64,000 bases of DNA from contig OX439037.1 of NCBI GenBank assembly GCA_949317995.1, forward strand, positions 21,387,182-21,451,181. The letters run 5' to 3'. The translations under genes were made by a program, and so were the position numbers. Positions within the stretch are counted from its first letter, which is position 1, and each line of letters opens with the position of its first letter. Shown here in pieces: positions 12,101-27,100 of this stretch. Source of the DNA: Acholoe squamosa. Taxonomy: Eukaryota > Annelida > Polychaeta > Phyllodocida > Polynoidae. The notes under the pieces are model-generated. The model was not told where the DNA came from, made no database searches, and worked only from the letters and a program-made list of their open reading frames with translations.

Positions 12101-15100
12101 AATTAATGCGTCATATGAAGGGAAATGTCAATCTTGTAGGTCTGATGCATAATCTCCATGCCCCTTGAGTCCTTCCTCTTCAGCATGTTGATGCCACTAT
12201 AGTCGCCCATATGAATTTGAGATATATATGCTTATTACAATAGCTTCCAATATTTGTGACAATTATAAATTTCCGAGTTAAGCCTAAAGGGATACCAAGT
12301 AAGGTATCACTGGTGATCTAGGAAAGATTATTTGTCTATGTAGGTGGCAGTAAGGTGCCAGGTCTCATAAGTTCAACAGTGTTAAGGCTTATAAATGAAG
12401 AATTATAATTTTGCCTTCCAGGTAGAGGAAATAGACCAGCCATTAAAGTCGAACCAGTTCCACGTGATGCGGGCACTGAAGAATTACCATGATGTGGCTT
12501 ACATCCTGGAGAAACCACGAGAACACAGGTATGGCTTTCCATTGTGACAGCCCATAGTGTGAAAAGGTAGTGGAAAAGCAATTATCATAATCAAATATCA
12601 GTGATATTATATGGAAGTAAGGTAACTGCAAGAGATGTATTTATAAAGGTATCTATCTAGAAATGGGTTAAGGTGACTGGTATTAGGCAATAAATAGATT
12701 CATTAAGATTGGTCGCTACCCTTCAGTAGAAGTTTCCAGACTTTCTTCATTTTCCATTTTCAAATAGGGCCTACCTTGAATCATACAGAATCAAAATAAG
12801 AATTGAAACTTTGGGAAAATGATAGCACATGCACAGGCGGCTCCTTGTTTTAAATAAAAAGCAACTTACCGGTACCTTAAACCAGAAGAGTGACAGCATT
12901 AATGTTTTGAATTTCAGACAGGAGATCCTGAGAAGTGGCAGACAGAGAGCCATGGAGCTAAGCTACCTCATTAGCCTCATAGACCTCCTAGCCTCCTCTG
13001 CCGAGGTGAGTTTATGTGTTTCATAATCATAGCTATAAACAGAATTACCTACACTACATATGTTCTGGACATTTGTAGGTAGCCTTTCTTATAAACTCAC
13101 ATCTCCCTATACCGTTCTGTTATAAGTCCACATCTCCCTGTACTACTCTGTTACAAATCCACAATGTACTACTCTCATACAAACTCATATCTCCTTACAC
13201 TCTCAGCCCGAATTGTAAATCAGCAGTAAATATCAGTGTACTGCGTACACGGCAATCTACTGTAGGGTCTATGGATTTGTATTAACAGCAGGTTCTAGTG
13301 TTTTTACATGTGTTGTAAATGGAGTCACCCAGTCTAAGAGTGTATACCTCTCTGTCACAAACCCACATCTCCCTATAGATACTACTCTGTTACAAACCTT
13401 GGCTGGCGACCTGCCTATATGTTGGAGAAATCATACATTAGTCTACTCTATACTAATCTTTTACAAACCCCCATCTCCCTGTACTACTCCAGTTGCATTA
13501 AGCGACTAATTCCCCTGTTCCCTAGGGTTAAACCAACTAGGATGAGACTTAATGAGGAAGATTTGGCTGATTACCTTTATATATTTTCTCTGCAATATGA
13601 CTTGTTAGCTCTGCATTAAAATCAAATTCAGTAATCGGTACGACTATGCCATGGTTAATACGAAAGAGATTATTAGCCCACTCAAATGGTTTGATATGTT
13701 TCCTATCAAAGAACTGGCCAAGAGTGGGAATGTGTGCTTATAAGTGCATTAACCCTTATTAAGTTAGATATGCTAATTAGGCGTCATTACATGAAAGCTC
13801 ATTATCCAGGCCAAGACTATCATGGTATTTTTGGGTTATTATTCATTTCAACTAACATACACCCTACCTTAACCATTCTCTTCAATTTACGTAATTTCAG
13901 GGAGTGAACGCCTACATTGAGTCACAATGTCAGTCTATCCTGCGTGCTGATGAGGTGATAGAGACGTTGAATGATGGCCAAATAGATAACAACCTCAAGA
14001 GGCCTTATCTACGTTTCCTGCTCTGGGTCTATGTGAAGGCAGGAATCTCACCCATAGACAGTGGCACCCTGGATCTGTCAGAGAAAATGTAAACTACCGA
14101 TAACAAGAGCTTTATCTTTAGTTACAGCTGTTTATATGGTCTCAGTTGACATGAATTTACATCGGTACTAGCATTCTATTCTGGTGATTTTTATATTTCC
14201 TAACAATGTCTAAAATAACACTATTTAGAAATGCCCTGCTGTATTGGATGTAGGTTTTTGAATTACCATTGATTTTACGCTATTGTTTGCAAGAAGACCT
14301 ATCGATTCTTAAAGTGCCTGTGTTGTCCGTGTTGATTTTTTAAGTATCCATTTTTATTCTTTCATGGTTGTTCTCTTTTTCAGCCTTCCATGGAAACGTG
14401 GATTCCTGGGGCATCTATCGAAATGCACCCAGTGGGTCGTCAAGAACCAGGAAAGAACGAAGAAATTGCTGAAGAAGGCTCCACCAAAGAGGTAACGTTT
14501 AATTTGATACCTTTATTTTACCTATACCCAGCTGAGTGGCTAAGTAGAAACCATTCACATGGGTAAAATAAGGAACATCTTTAAAAGGCATTCGGAGATG
14601 ATTTTCTTACTTGAAAATAGGTATTTCACAAAAGCACCCAGTCTTACATAAGGTTGAGTGGATTATTGTTCCCCGCACTGTAAAGAAAGAATGTAATCAA
14701 AATAACAGTGGAATCCTTGTCCCAAAGTTGCCAGAGATCCATCATTTTTTTTTACCAGAGGTTCATTGTACCGCCATATTGTAAAAACTAAACTGGTTCT
14801 CTGATATGCAATAACAGTGGTTCACTTTTCAGTTTTACGAGGATTACTAGACTCAAGAGTTATTCTTTGCAGTGCAGTGGAAATGTTTATTGACCAACGG
14901 ATTCAACCTGGGTCCAGGTTCACAATATCCATGCAAAATCAGCCCTTGGAAAAGGAGATATTTGTTTTTACATGCGTGGCAAATTGGGAGAAGGGTCATC
15001 AAGGTTATGAAAAGTCCTTTATATACAAAATTATTCCCCACAAATGGTATGCTCATTTCAGTCAATTGAGATGTTTATCTCATAATAAGAGGATACAATG

Positions 15101-18100
15101 GCTATTTTCAGTGCTTCAATTGTCAGTATGCAGAACCGGTAGGATTTAGGTGGTGTTAGACACACATTTCATATTCACCTATTTTTTATCACACTTTTTA
15201 TCGGCATGTCACACATTAGGGGTAGATCCAACTTCAATAGATTACTCCATCTCCCATGCACACACACGTACACGGTGTTGCTAGGCAACAGTGGTCAACC
15301 CTATAGTGATAGTTCACATATCACCCTCATCAGTAAGCTAGCTAAAAGAGTTGTTTTTTCAGTCACCCAATTAATGTGAATCATGGGGTGATTGAGGCTT
15401 TGTAATGTAATGCCTTAATGCATTACACAGGGATTGGCATACTACAGATCATACATTGTTCGAATGGTAAGGGCATGTTAACTGGGGGCCCCTTTTTATG
15501 GGCTCAATGTTGCTAACAAAACTTAGACAAGCTGATGGAACAATTTATTTTTTGATATTGTAAGGGAAACCATAAGTCTCCTGATGCCAACCTCTAGGAT
15601 TTACAAATTTTGCATTATCTCTCTTTCCCAGTAAGAGTTTATCTTGAATCAAATAAGACTTTCCTGCAATTTTAATGTGATAGAATTACTATATCTACAG
15701 TTCCGTGTCTGAATCTGAAGACGACCAAATGTTTGCAACACTTCACTTCATCTTCGATGCTGCACTTCCATTTCTCCGAGAGGTAAGACATGCATCATAC
15801 AAACCTTTTCTTCATGTTATAATGTGTGCATAACATATTCTATGAAATGCTACTCGGGGTATTCACTGGGTTTCAGGGTGAGGTAGAGGGAATCTGAATA
15901 TGAGTCTGATGTTTCTTGTGTTATCTATTTAAGGAGTACCGAGCGGATAGAGCACAAAACCACTCGTCAGGAAAACAGAGGGAGATGGTAGAACATCTTA
16001 CAGTAGCTCTCATGGTAGGTAGGTTCTAGGATAGACCTAGACAGACTTTTAGCATATTTAGTGTCTTTACAAAGTAAAATTTGTGCAAATAATCAAATCC
16101 ACAAAATTGATTGAGGGGCCATATCTTAGTTTAGGTCACTAAACGCAGAAAATATTATTCGCTAAAAAGTGGTCGCGATTTTCTAATATGGAATAAGCCA
16201 TAATTCTGGTCGCCAAAACTGGTCGCTAGTATCAGCGACCTAAACTAAGATCATGCCTGATTTTGTAGGTTATGATGTAATTGCTGGTAAAGATTCCGCC
16301 ATCACCCACAGAATTGCACAACTTGAGTATAAGCAATAAGTATTTTTGTGTCAGCATGACCTATGTATAACAAAGAAATAGAACCTCCGCCATGTGCAAC
16401 ACCCTAAAAAGAAAAGGGATGAAACCTGCCAGCATTTAATGCTGTGTAAGATTTCTACCATGTGAAACCATCTAAGCTGATGAAATGATGTAACCTGCAA
16501 ATGTTGTAAATCCTTATATTTCCATTGTAGAAGTTCACAGATGCTGTTGCTCCATTGATATCTGATAAGACTCAGATGCGCAACATGAATAGTGCAGTCA
16601 TGGCTTTGCTGGGTACGGCAGACGGAAACAAGCAGGTAGGCTATCGTCTTGTCAATGAATCATCTGCTAAGTATACCTGAATTCAAAAGATGTCAGTTGT
16701 GGCAACAAATCCTTGGTACTCAACTTTACTTTGTACAATTTCCATCCACAGCGTGAAGCAAAGGAGGATTTTGTCCTGAGGCTTGATGCATTCGCTGATG
16801 GAGAACTACAGATGGTACTCAGTGAGGCCAGGGAGGTAGGTACATGTGCTCTATGTTCTATAAACTAGAGTCTTTTAGTCTAAGAGCCCAGATACATTTA
16901 CTTTTGTTTTTGTGACCAAAAGGTTTGAAGGGTCATTCTTATGTAGAATTTTCTGCTGAATTCAGAAATGTAAGTCTTACAAAAATCTGACAATGCATTA
17001 TCTGGCAAAAATAGGTCAAAGTCTGGAACCCCCCCCCCTTTTTAACTGGAATATACTCAGTTTTTCTAGAGATACAATCACATCTATAATCACACAATAA
17101 AGCTATCTTTACCAATGTTTTCAGGGGTCAGAAATCTGTGTTTGAGACTTCTATATGTATTTAACATGTATCATCGAAAACATCCAAGATGGCTACCATA
17201 AAACCATTGATTTTGGACAATTTTAACCAAGATATCATAAACTTCCTGTTATCAGTCCATCATCTTGGCTCAAACTGTTCTCAAATATTGCCTGAAGGCT
17301 CCATAGTCATATTAGAATATATGGAAACAGATTCTAGATGTTCTGAGATGTATAGGAAGTGACCTAGCCTTGCTCATGTACATCAGACCGCTCACTTTGA
17401 CTGTTATTATACATACCTGAGTAGTATACCCCATTTACACCGAACAAACATCCATAGGGAGGGATGGGCCGACTGGGAATGTATGAAATGTTTCTCGTGT
17501 TTCTGAACTCTTCTATAGTTCCTTTTGAAACTTTACCATCTTTTACCTTAAGGGAGTGCTGAAAATTCAAGATGGCTGCCACAGAAATAGGTCAATATGG
17601 CAAATCGCTATAAATACAGAACTAATCAAGTTAGAAACATGTGTAATTTCTCAAGATGCCCATAAGATGCCAATGTTTTCAGGCAATTACAGATTAGAAT
17701 AATCATTATCATGCCTGTAAAACATCAATCAATCTCCGTTCTCAAGAGTTCTCATATATCTGTGATAGCTCCACTTTCATGGAAGGAAAACATGTTTTAC
17801 CAGTCTGTGCCTAGGGCAATGCCCAAAGTCCCAAAATGGACCAAACTGGAAAACTGCTATAAAAAAAAGAAGTGATAACGATAGAATCATGCCTTGTACT
17901 CCATCAATTATAATCTTATCCATAGGTCAATGTATGCAGGAAATTAATAGGTCCTATATGTAATACTGATCATTTCCACATTTGAATTACAAGCACACAT
18001 GTATACCATAATTATCACATACATTGTATCATGTCTGGTTGGTAACATTTTAAAATTTAAATGACCACAGACTCTGAGTTTTAAGCCCAATTTATTCCCT

Positions 18101-21100
18101 TGCTAATAGATATATATTTTGAATATATTTTAAGAGCCCTATTTGATTATTACTTGAAATGCAGTAATTGCTATAGAAAGGGGAAGTTGTTTGATTATAA
18201 GGTCACTACAACGTGATTGCTTTTACCACTTTCCAGTATGACTTAATCAACATATACCATTATGGTAGTCACTCTAGGACAGGGACTACTCTGTACCTAA
18301 ATGTCTAGTACAAACTGAACAGCACCTCCCTCTATTGTAGACAGAGAGCCATCCCTAGCACAAAGTACTAGTGGACCAAGAGGGTGGCCAGAGGCAAGTT
18401 TTCCCCTAATCGCCATTGGTATGACTCTAGGCTATGACTGTGGCCCTCCTAGTCTAGATTTTCCTGGTTGCACACCCCTCTACTTTGACCACTCTTTGTG
18501 GATCTGTCCCTGTAAAGCTTCAACTTCACACAATTGGCATGGAATTCTTCAACTAACTCTACCTCTTAAATGAAATCAAAGCCAGACTTCATATGTAAAT
18601 ATCCATAATTAAATTATGATAAAGGATAAAAAAGACTCCACTGCCATCACCCTTGAAAAGAGAGTGAGAATACAATATAAATGTGCAGGCCTGCATCAGC
18701 ATATTCTTCATATCAAGGTTAAAGTTTATAGCTAAGGATTTGGTGGCACCACAAAATGATGACTTAATTGATAAACAGGGATGCCACTCACTGATCATTG
18801 CAAATTCAGAAATCATCCTGGACTGCCAAGAGGTAATGTCTACAGGAAATAAATTCGCAAATTCAGAATTTCTAAAAGTTAGAAAAAGTGGCATCTCTGG
18901 ATAAAACAGCTTAGAGGCTTCAGTTAACTGAATACAGTACATATCATATACTGTGGGGGTCAGTAATCAGGGTCCTGTGGTTAGCATCATCTCCTCAGTT
19001 CATTATCCATGAAGTTGAGGTTAGAGGAAGCTGTGCTGCTTCTCATTGGTGTTTTGTTAAAGGCTTAGGTATAAAGTTTGATTCCCAAAGATGAAGCTAT
19101 TATGCTTGTCTCACAGGTGAGCTTAGGCTTTATAATCATCTGCCTACCATTTACAGAAATCTGCCATGTGCCCGATAGAGTCAGAGCTTGAAAGTCCACC
19201 CCTTGCTGCTGTAGGTAAAATCTCGGTGAATACCGAACTATCTTTGCATGCTAATGTATTACATGGACCCGATAAAAGTCTGCATGTTCCTCTAATCTGA
19301 GTGAAAGTGTTAACAGATAATGTACTGCTCTTCACATGATGGTGGTAGTTAAGTGGTTTTATCATTTGATATGAAATAGCACTGCACACTGTTGTTTATA
19401 GGCTCATAACTGTAAGATCAATGCGCATCTAATTGACTCTGTGTGTGTTTGAAATACATACCAAGTGGGATATTTCAGAGTATCATACAATTCTTAGATA
19501 TTTGGAAAATAATGGATTAATAACCGTACATGAGGCTAAGCTGGGTGCTTTAGCTATGAGTCATAATTATTTTTATTCTGTTTATACCAAAAAAAAACAC
19601 AGAATAAACACTTCAAAAACTTTGGAGTTTGATATCATATCATAATGTGTACTTAGATTGTTCTGTTCTAAATGTTCCAATTTACAATGAAATTGTACAG
19701 CTGACATCTTCTTTTGCTGCTGCTAATGTATGTCAATCATCCAGTTTTTCAGGGCCTAAAGTGGAACACTGTAGTATAAGTATAGGCCTACCAGTGTTTT
19801 CTCCCTTCTGCCATGTATGGCAGCTATGTTGAGTTTCTGAATTACTAACATTCTGATGCAAAAAGGATGGGGTATACTCTACCAACTCTAAATTTTTTGG
19901 GAGCAAAGGATGTAGATACTTATCAATGAAGGGCTTAGTTCTTAATCCATCACTTTCCCTTTTATGACAATTATCATCATTTAATGGCAGCCATATATTG
20001 ATTTCTTTGGTAAGTCTAACAATGTACAGATCTTCAAACATTTGTGTTGAAGAACTTCTATCTTATTCACTTCTTTGATTAGTCCTGTATTTATAGCGAT
20101 TTGCCATATTGACCTATTCTGTGACAGCCATCTTGAATTTCCAGCACTCCCTTAAGGTAAAAGATGGTGAAGTTTTAAAAGGAACTATAGAAGAGTTCAG
20201 AACCACAGAGAAACATTTTCTATGGATGTTTGTTCGGTGTAAATAGGGTATACTGCTCAGGCGTGTATAATAACAATAGTCAATGTGAGCGGTCTGATAT
20301 ACATGAGCAAGGCTAGGTCACTTCCTATACATCTCAGAACATCTACAATTTGTTTCCATATATTCTAATATGACTATGGAGCCTTTAGGGAATATTTGAG
20401 AACAGTTTGAGCCAAGATGATGGACTGATAACAGGAAGTTTATGATATCTTGGTTAAAATCATCCAAAATCAATGGTTTTATTGCAGTCATCTTGGAATG
20501 TTCGATGATACATGTTGAGTACATATAGAAGTCTCAAACACAGATTTCTGACCCCTGAAAACATTGGTAAAGATAGCTTTATTGTGTGATTATAGATGTA
20601 ATTGCATCTCTAGAAAAACTAAGTATATTCCAGTTAAAAATGGGGTTCCAGACCTATTTTTGCCAGATAATGCACTGTCGGATTTTTGTAAGATTTGCAT
20701 TTCTGAATTCAGCAGAAAATCCTACATAAGAATGACCCTTCAAACCTTTTGGTCACAAAAACAAAAGTAAACATGTCTGGGCTCTTGGACTATTTGACCA
20801 TGTGGTAGGACTGCAGCAGCCATTTAATTTCACTCACCAGTTTCCCTCTACAAATTTTAAAAAGGAAAATGCTGAGTGAAATACAACCTAGCACCACTTA
20901 GTGATAACATGACTCTTGTGTTTGCATGAAATTACAGTGAAAATACTTCCCTGCAAACCGGTTTATGTCTCTTTTTTGGGGGGTAGGGGGCATTTGTACA
21001 TACATATTAAATGACGATTTTGGAAAAGAATCTTCGAAAGCATCTTTAAAAAATCAGGAAAAAATTGAAATATTCCTCAAAAAATTCTGAGGTCGCCCCC

Positions 21101-24100
21101 TTTAGCTGAGGTCGTTCGGGTGACTGGAAACAAACTTTTTTTTGGCTAGGTCCAGTGCAGTTCATTGAACGAGACTGCTCAATGCACCCAGGAAGGATAA
21201 ATATGCTGCAACAGCACTGGTATAGACCTACTGTCGGTCTGTGGTCTAATTTATGCACCACCTTCGCGTAGCCTACATACATGTGTGGACTGCTCTGACT
21301 AGATGCCCCTATTATGATGCATATTACTAATTAGGCAGGTATAAAACATCATAATAATTTCAGAGATACATAGACACCTACGAGCAGGAGAAGGTCCTTA
21401 ACGACCACGTCAACAGCTTTGCACGGAAAATGGCCAAACTGTACAAAGGAAGGAACATAGCTTGGGAACAACTGCAGATTCCAGCAAGGAAATCACAACG
21501 TAGGTTCAGCTTTATCACATCAGGAGGCCATTTCTCAAGATGGTATGACTAAGGTCCTTCAAGTCGTACCAAGATCCACATGGTATGACTGGGCACAAAG
21601 CAATATAAGTGGCTTGTCTGGTACAATCACCCAGACTGACATGAACTATTCCCCTCCCTGCACCCCACTAAGTTCTGAGCCCCAGTTGTACAGCCCAATC
21701 ATACCAGGATAGTCATAGTGGAAGAGGGTCTAATGTACTGGCTGGCATAATAAGGTTTTTCTTTTTGCTTACTCTCTGATCTATTAGTAAAAGGATTCCA
21801 TCATTTGCTGAAGTGTCATTATATTCAAGAGTTTTGTTACAATGTCAGTTCTCTATCAATTATCATCATTACGGCCAAGAATCACTCTTGAGAGTTTTCC
21901 CCCTGGTAACAACAGTAAGTCAGAGTATATAATTCAGCACTTGAGGGTCTGTTGTATAATATTAATAATCTACCAAAAATGGTATTTTCTTTTGTTTATG
22001 TGGTTGCCATAATAAGATGAAAGAATGATTTTAGTTACACCCTAGATAATCTAACTGATCATGAAAACTATTTAGGATATATTGTACTCGGTCCTATCAA
22101 ATTTTAGAGCAGCCAATGCTAAGATAAACCTTTTCAAAATCTAGTTTATCAGTGAAAATTTGATATGCTATTGCCATGTTTATAAGGTAAAAACATTTTT
22201 AAATAACATAAATATGACTCTTAGATGCTGACCCATAAATTAGTACATGGCTATGTGTCACCACTGTAATTCAACTCTAAGCGTGAAGGTTTCAGACAGG
22301 GGAGGTTTCTGACCAGACATGACATGTGCAGGAAATCAACAGAAAAAAATATTCCTAAACACATATCAAGTAAAAACAAGCATCAAATATTCTTAACCCT
22401 ATGGTGCCCAACCACGCTAAATGGCGCGGTTTTGGGCCTTAAAACAACTATCTGGGCAATATAACCACCCAGACACTTCTGCTAGGTCAATTTTCAAAGT
22501 TAGACCACCAATAGAAAGAGTATCACTTAATGAATGCATTGACACTATCTGTACCACTGAACATGCATTATTAGAGGTCTTATGGGTGCTAAATTGAAAT
22601 ATTTAAGATAGAAAATCATCATTATCACCATCATTACCATTTTAGGTTGAAAGAGGGGGGGGGTGTCAAGAGCAGGATTCCCAATATAGGAAGGCTAAAA
22701 ATATTAAGAAAGACAGGCAAGATAATGGTTTGCCACCTCACTCTAACTTTTGCAGGAGATCCTGAATATGTTTTAAATATCATTCTATCCCTAGTACAAA
22801 AATTGATATCAAAAGAAATCATTTCGTTCTCAAATTACAAGACTTTGCTACAGAATAGATATCTTGGCCCTGTGAACACCTCAGCAATCTACTAGCATCA
22901 TCAGATAGAATGTATGTATGTTGTCACAGTTCCCAAAAAATAAATATATTGATTTTGTTTATAAATATAAGAAATGTCCACTCAAAGAACATTCAGATAA
23001 GTAATCTGAACTATCCTTATAAAAAGCAATATGCAAACAATGTATAACTATCAGATTCCAAACAGTTATATGGGAAATAGCAAGAAATAGCCAAATAATC
23101 CTGGGCACAAAAAGGTTAATGAGGCTGCAAACTTCCTGTCTGTGATAGAATCAATCTACAGCTCAATAGAGCAGTGGGTCAGAAATGGTCAGAAACTCGT
23201 CAGAAACAGATTTTGTACGTGCATCACTTATATGAGAGATAGCCAATACAGCATGTCCCATATGTTAAAATGTAAGTAACCCCTTGCCACACTCCAGCAA
23301 TCATGTCAACTATATGTACATTAGTTATATTTAGACCTATGCCATGTCACAGGGTGCTTAGCTGCAGGCAAACATTCCAAACACAGGGTTAGGTAGCAAT
23401 ACCCTTATTCCAAAGCGGCACAGAGGCATAGCCCTATGGTAGTGCTTAAGTTAAGGCAAGTGGGTCATAAAACATGGCATGGTGATGATATTCCAAACCA
23501 AATACACATAGGCGAAAGCAAGTGCAGACTGAATGTTTGGTGCCCAACTTGGACATGATGTCTGTGGAAGTAGGAGCAATGCCACACAAAGTCCTCCTCT
23601 CTGTTTCGACATTTATAATGTATAGGTACTAATTTAGAACTGTTCTATAAATACACCATGCACACTGCTATAACTAGTGTGCACAAACAACAATCAACCT
23701 TCAAGATCTAATTCTTGAATAAAAATTAATATAGATGGGTCCCTACTTGTAAAGGAGAGTGCAAGCCATGAAATATAGGTGGTATGACTGAGGTGCCTGG
23801 AAGTAGGGAGCAGCCTGTAGTCACACCAGGCTAATAGATGATTCTGGTACGACTGGCCTGGACAATTGGATACTATATTGGAGTGTACTCAGGCAGTCGT
23901 AGGCAAATTCTGGTATAACTGGACCAGTTTCGAGTTGTACTAGATATGTCTAGTCCTACCATCTTCAGAAATGTCTTCCAGCACTTATCGATGTTGGGAA
24001 AGTCAGATGAACAATAGTCTAGGTGGAGAAATGCTGCTTCAATATTTCAGTCTATTACCCTAGAATTAAAAATAGGTGTCTTACAACAAGCCTTACCTTC

Positions 24101-27100
24101 CTTTTCAAATAAGGCCTAAAAAAGACCGGCTGTAAATTTTCAAATTTGATGCACGAGATTGTGATAAAAGCTTCCATGTCTTGATAAGGGCCAAAATATT
24201 AGATTTTTCCCAGAAATGCCCATAAAATGTTAGGGTAGGGCCAAAAAATTAGGGTAGCATTACCTGAACACAATGTTTGTTCAATATTTTTTTAGGTCTA
24301 AGCATATTGTTACAGTAATTGTTAAGATTCAGTAATATAATATCGCCAAATGACTGCAGACCAAGTAACAACTGGAAATCAAGATGCAGCAGATCCAGGT
24401 ACGTTCTTACCTAAATCCTAGATAATGTTGGGTGTATGCTGCTTGAGTCTTGCATGAGGCATATCTAAGAAACATCATTTTATTTTCATTTAGTAACAAA
24501 GGTGTATTTAACAACATATGATAGGTGTACTAAACAAAGGTTTTTATTTATAACCAGTTATTGTAGCAATTTCCTAATAATTATGATATTATCCTTGTAG
24601 CCCGGAAATAGGTAGAAATAGTCATTTAGTACAGCAGTGCACAGTGGAAGGAAGCACTACTAAGTTAGTCGAGGCAGCTTTCATCAATCGGTTTTTGATT
24701 TATCTTTATTTCAATGCCTTTTTGGCATAAGTTACACTACACTATTACGTTTGACAGGTATACCCAATGAGTCTGATACCTAATGTTATAAACTATTTTA
24801 ATCATGGTAATAGACGTGTATATTAAGTAGGATAGGGGGATATTACACTGACATCCTAAGGGTGTTATAGTTTATTAGCTCACATATGAAACAGTTTACA
24901 CATTTCCTATTATGAATGCCCGTTTGTCTGTAGTTATTAACAAAAATGGCTGGTCTAATAAAGGATTGTTTTTTGGTATTAATGGGTTGGCAAACTCTGG
25001 AACTCATAATTTCTTTTCCGATTTCTGTAACCCTTTTGATTTCTAAATTGGCATCGAGAATTCAAATGTGAGAATTAATCTCAAATATGTTATGTATAGT
25101 GCTACAGTACTGTATACATATATATGTATAGTGCAGGGAGTGTTCGTATACATTCAGCAATCGATATAGAACGACGTCTAGCTCGCACTGTGGTCTGAAC
25201 ATAATTCAATATTTGCACCAATCATACACTGGGTTCTGGTGCAGAATGCCAAAAGGCAATCCAATTATGTTACAGAGTTCAGTTCAATATATTTGGGGGA
25301 AAATAGACTGAAAGTCTGCAATTAGGGAACAAAATTCTTTTGAAAGACGGCATTCTATTATCAAGAAGCTTCATTATACTATTCCTGCTATTATGCCTAA
25401 GCTCCGACGAAATAAGTTGTTCTAATGGTTTTGGGTACACGTGATGTGTTTAAACTGGAATTACCCATTTCAAGTTTCATCTCATTTAGTAGATAAATGA
25501 GACTTTAGATGCCATTTTAAAAAGTGACATTTTGAAGGGTCGTCAGTGGCCGTACTCCGCTGTCAGTAATATTTGCTCATACCCTGAATGGTAAAGCTGA
25601 TAGCGTGAATGATATCTTTGAAAATGCTGATCAGATGATTGAAAATGATTCTTATAAATGTCCTCAACAATTTCCTCAGCCTACTGTGATGAGACCGAGG
25701 CCAAGAAACTCCCCCTGGGTCAGGAATTTCAGAAGATGGTGAACAGGTTCATCAACAGAGGCCAACAAGGCAAGAAGTACTGCCATGTCCAGAAACTGAT
25801 ACATCAGCTTCAGTGAGTCTCTCTTTGCCACCTTTCAAAGGTAGCTCCCCCCCTCTATCCACTACACCTACCGTGACAACTTGCATATAAGGTGCAGCTT
25901 TTATTGGGGCATGGACAACTACTGTGGCTTATAAAAGCAGCCAAATCTAAGGGTGATCCCTATACAAAAATGCTAAAGTAGCCAAAATAATATTGTGATA
26001 GGATGTCCCTAAACTCTAGGGTGCTGTTTAAATCTGCGGGATGCCCCTTATACGGGAGGTATTAAGGTGCATGTTACATCATGCATTAATTTACCTGAAA
26101 CTATCTGACATTGTTCTTTGAAAATAAATCCATCTTGTAAATATTAGATTTCTCCTCGAACCCAGGAGCAACTTTCATCTACAGCAATATCATTTACAAG
26201 GATCTCCTAGAACTAATTTATTAGATTTTAGAACACATTTGTTAGATTGTCTCATCCATAACATGATGTTCCCTCTTGATTCTTTCATCAGTATTTCCTG
26301 TACCAAGCTGAAACCAAAGGACCAGGGTTCAGCTGAGCAGTTGGCTCTGGACATTAAGTGCCTCCAGGTGATGAGGGCACTCATTCACAATCAGCAGAAG
26401 CTAATGCCGCCTAATGTTGACGGCAGGGCTGCAGAACAGTGAGTATTTATAACTTAACCCATTAAAGGCCGCTGGTCGTCATGATGCATGAATGCAACCC
26501 TGGTGAGTGACTCACTATGGCTGAATTCAAGCACCATGCCCACCCTACAGGATTGATACACAAACTCCCCGGGGTCGGCATGATGCTCCAATGAAGTGCT
26601 GGCGAGCAGTCTCCCTAACACTTCATTGGTGCATCACGACCAATGGGCATGATGCATTAATGCATTAGCAGCCCTTAAAGGGTTAATCTTATCACATTGA
26701 CCGAACAGAGACTCGCGGGCCATTCTAGTGGACTCATTTAAAATCTAGTAGATTATATAAATTAAGAATACGGCTTGAAGCAATGACTTGTCCTATTGCA
26801 GTATTTCTTTTGCACTGGCCGATTTTCCTCCTGGCCTCTCGGATGGCTTCAAGAAGTCAATTGTACGAATAATGTCCCAATTGCATAATCTTCAAACTCA
26901 AAATTGTAAGTGTTTGGACAGTGTCGAAGAGTTCTTGGAGGCAACTGGGTCGTTTCGGAGGCTCCTATGCAATTGCTTTTTGTGGACAAACCTGGATGGC
27001 CTTTCCTAAACTCTCTGGTTTGGATGATTTTCCCGACATAAAGCAAAAATCTCTAGCTAGTGGGCAGTAATCACTGGTTATTCTCTCCATCAAGATAATA

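Noticed and set aside
14817-15149. 110-codon ORF in intron 14
   Set aside because: No family motif, no phase-compatible splice borders, and the channel reads through from exon 14 to 15 without it.
26802-26897. Possible extra channel exon after TTGCAG (ISFALADFPPGLSDGFKKS)
   Set aside because: The entry phase fits, but the only good donor leaves the wrong phase for the next exon, and exon 22 already joins exon 23 in phase.
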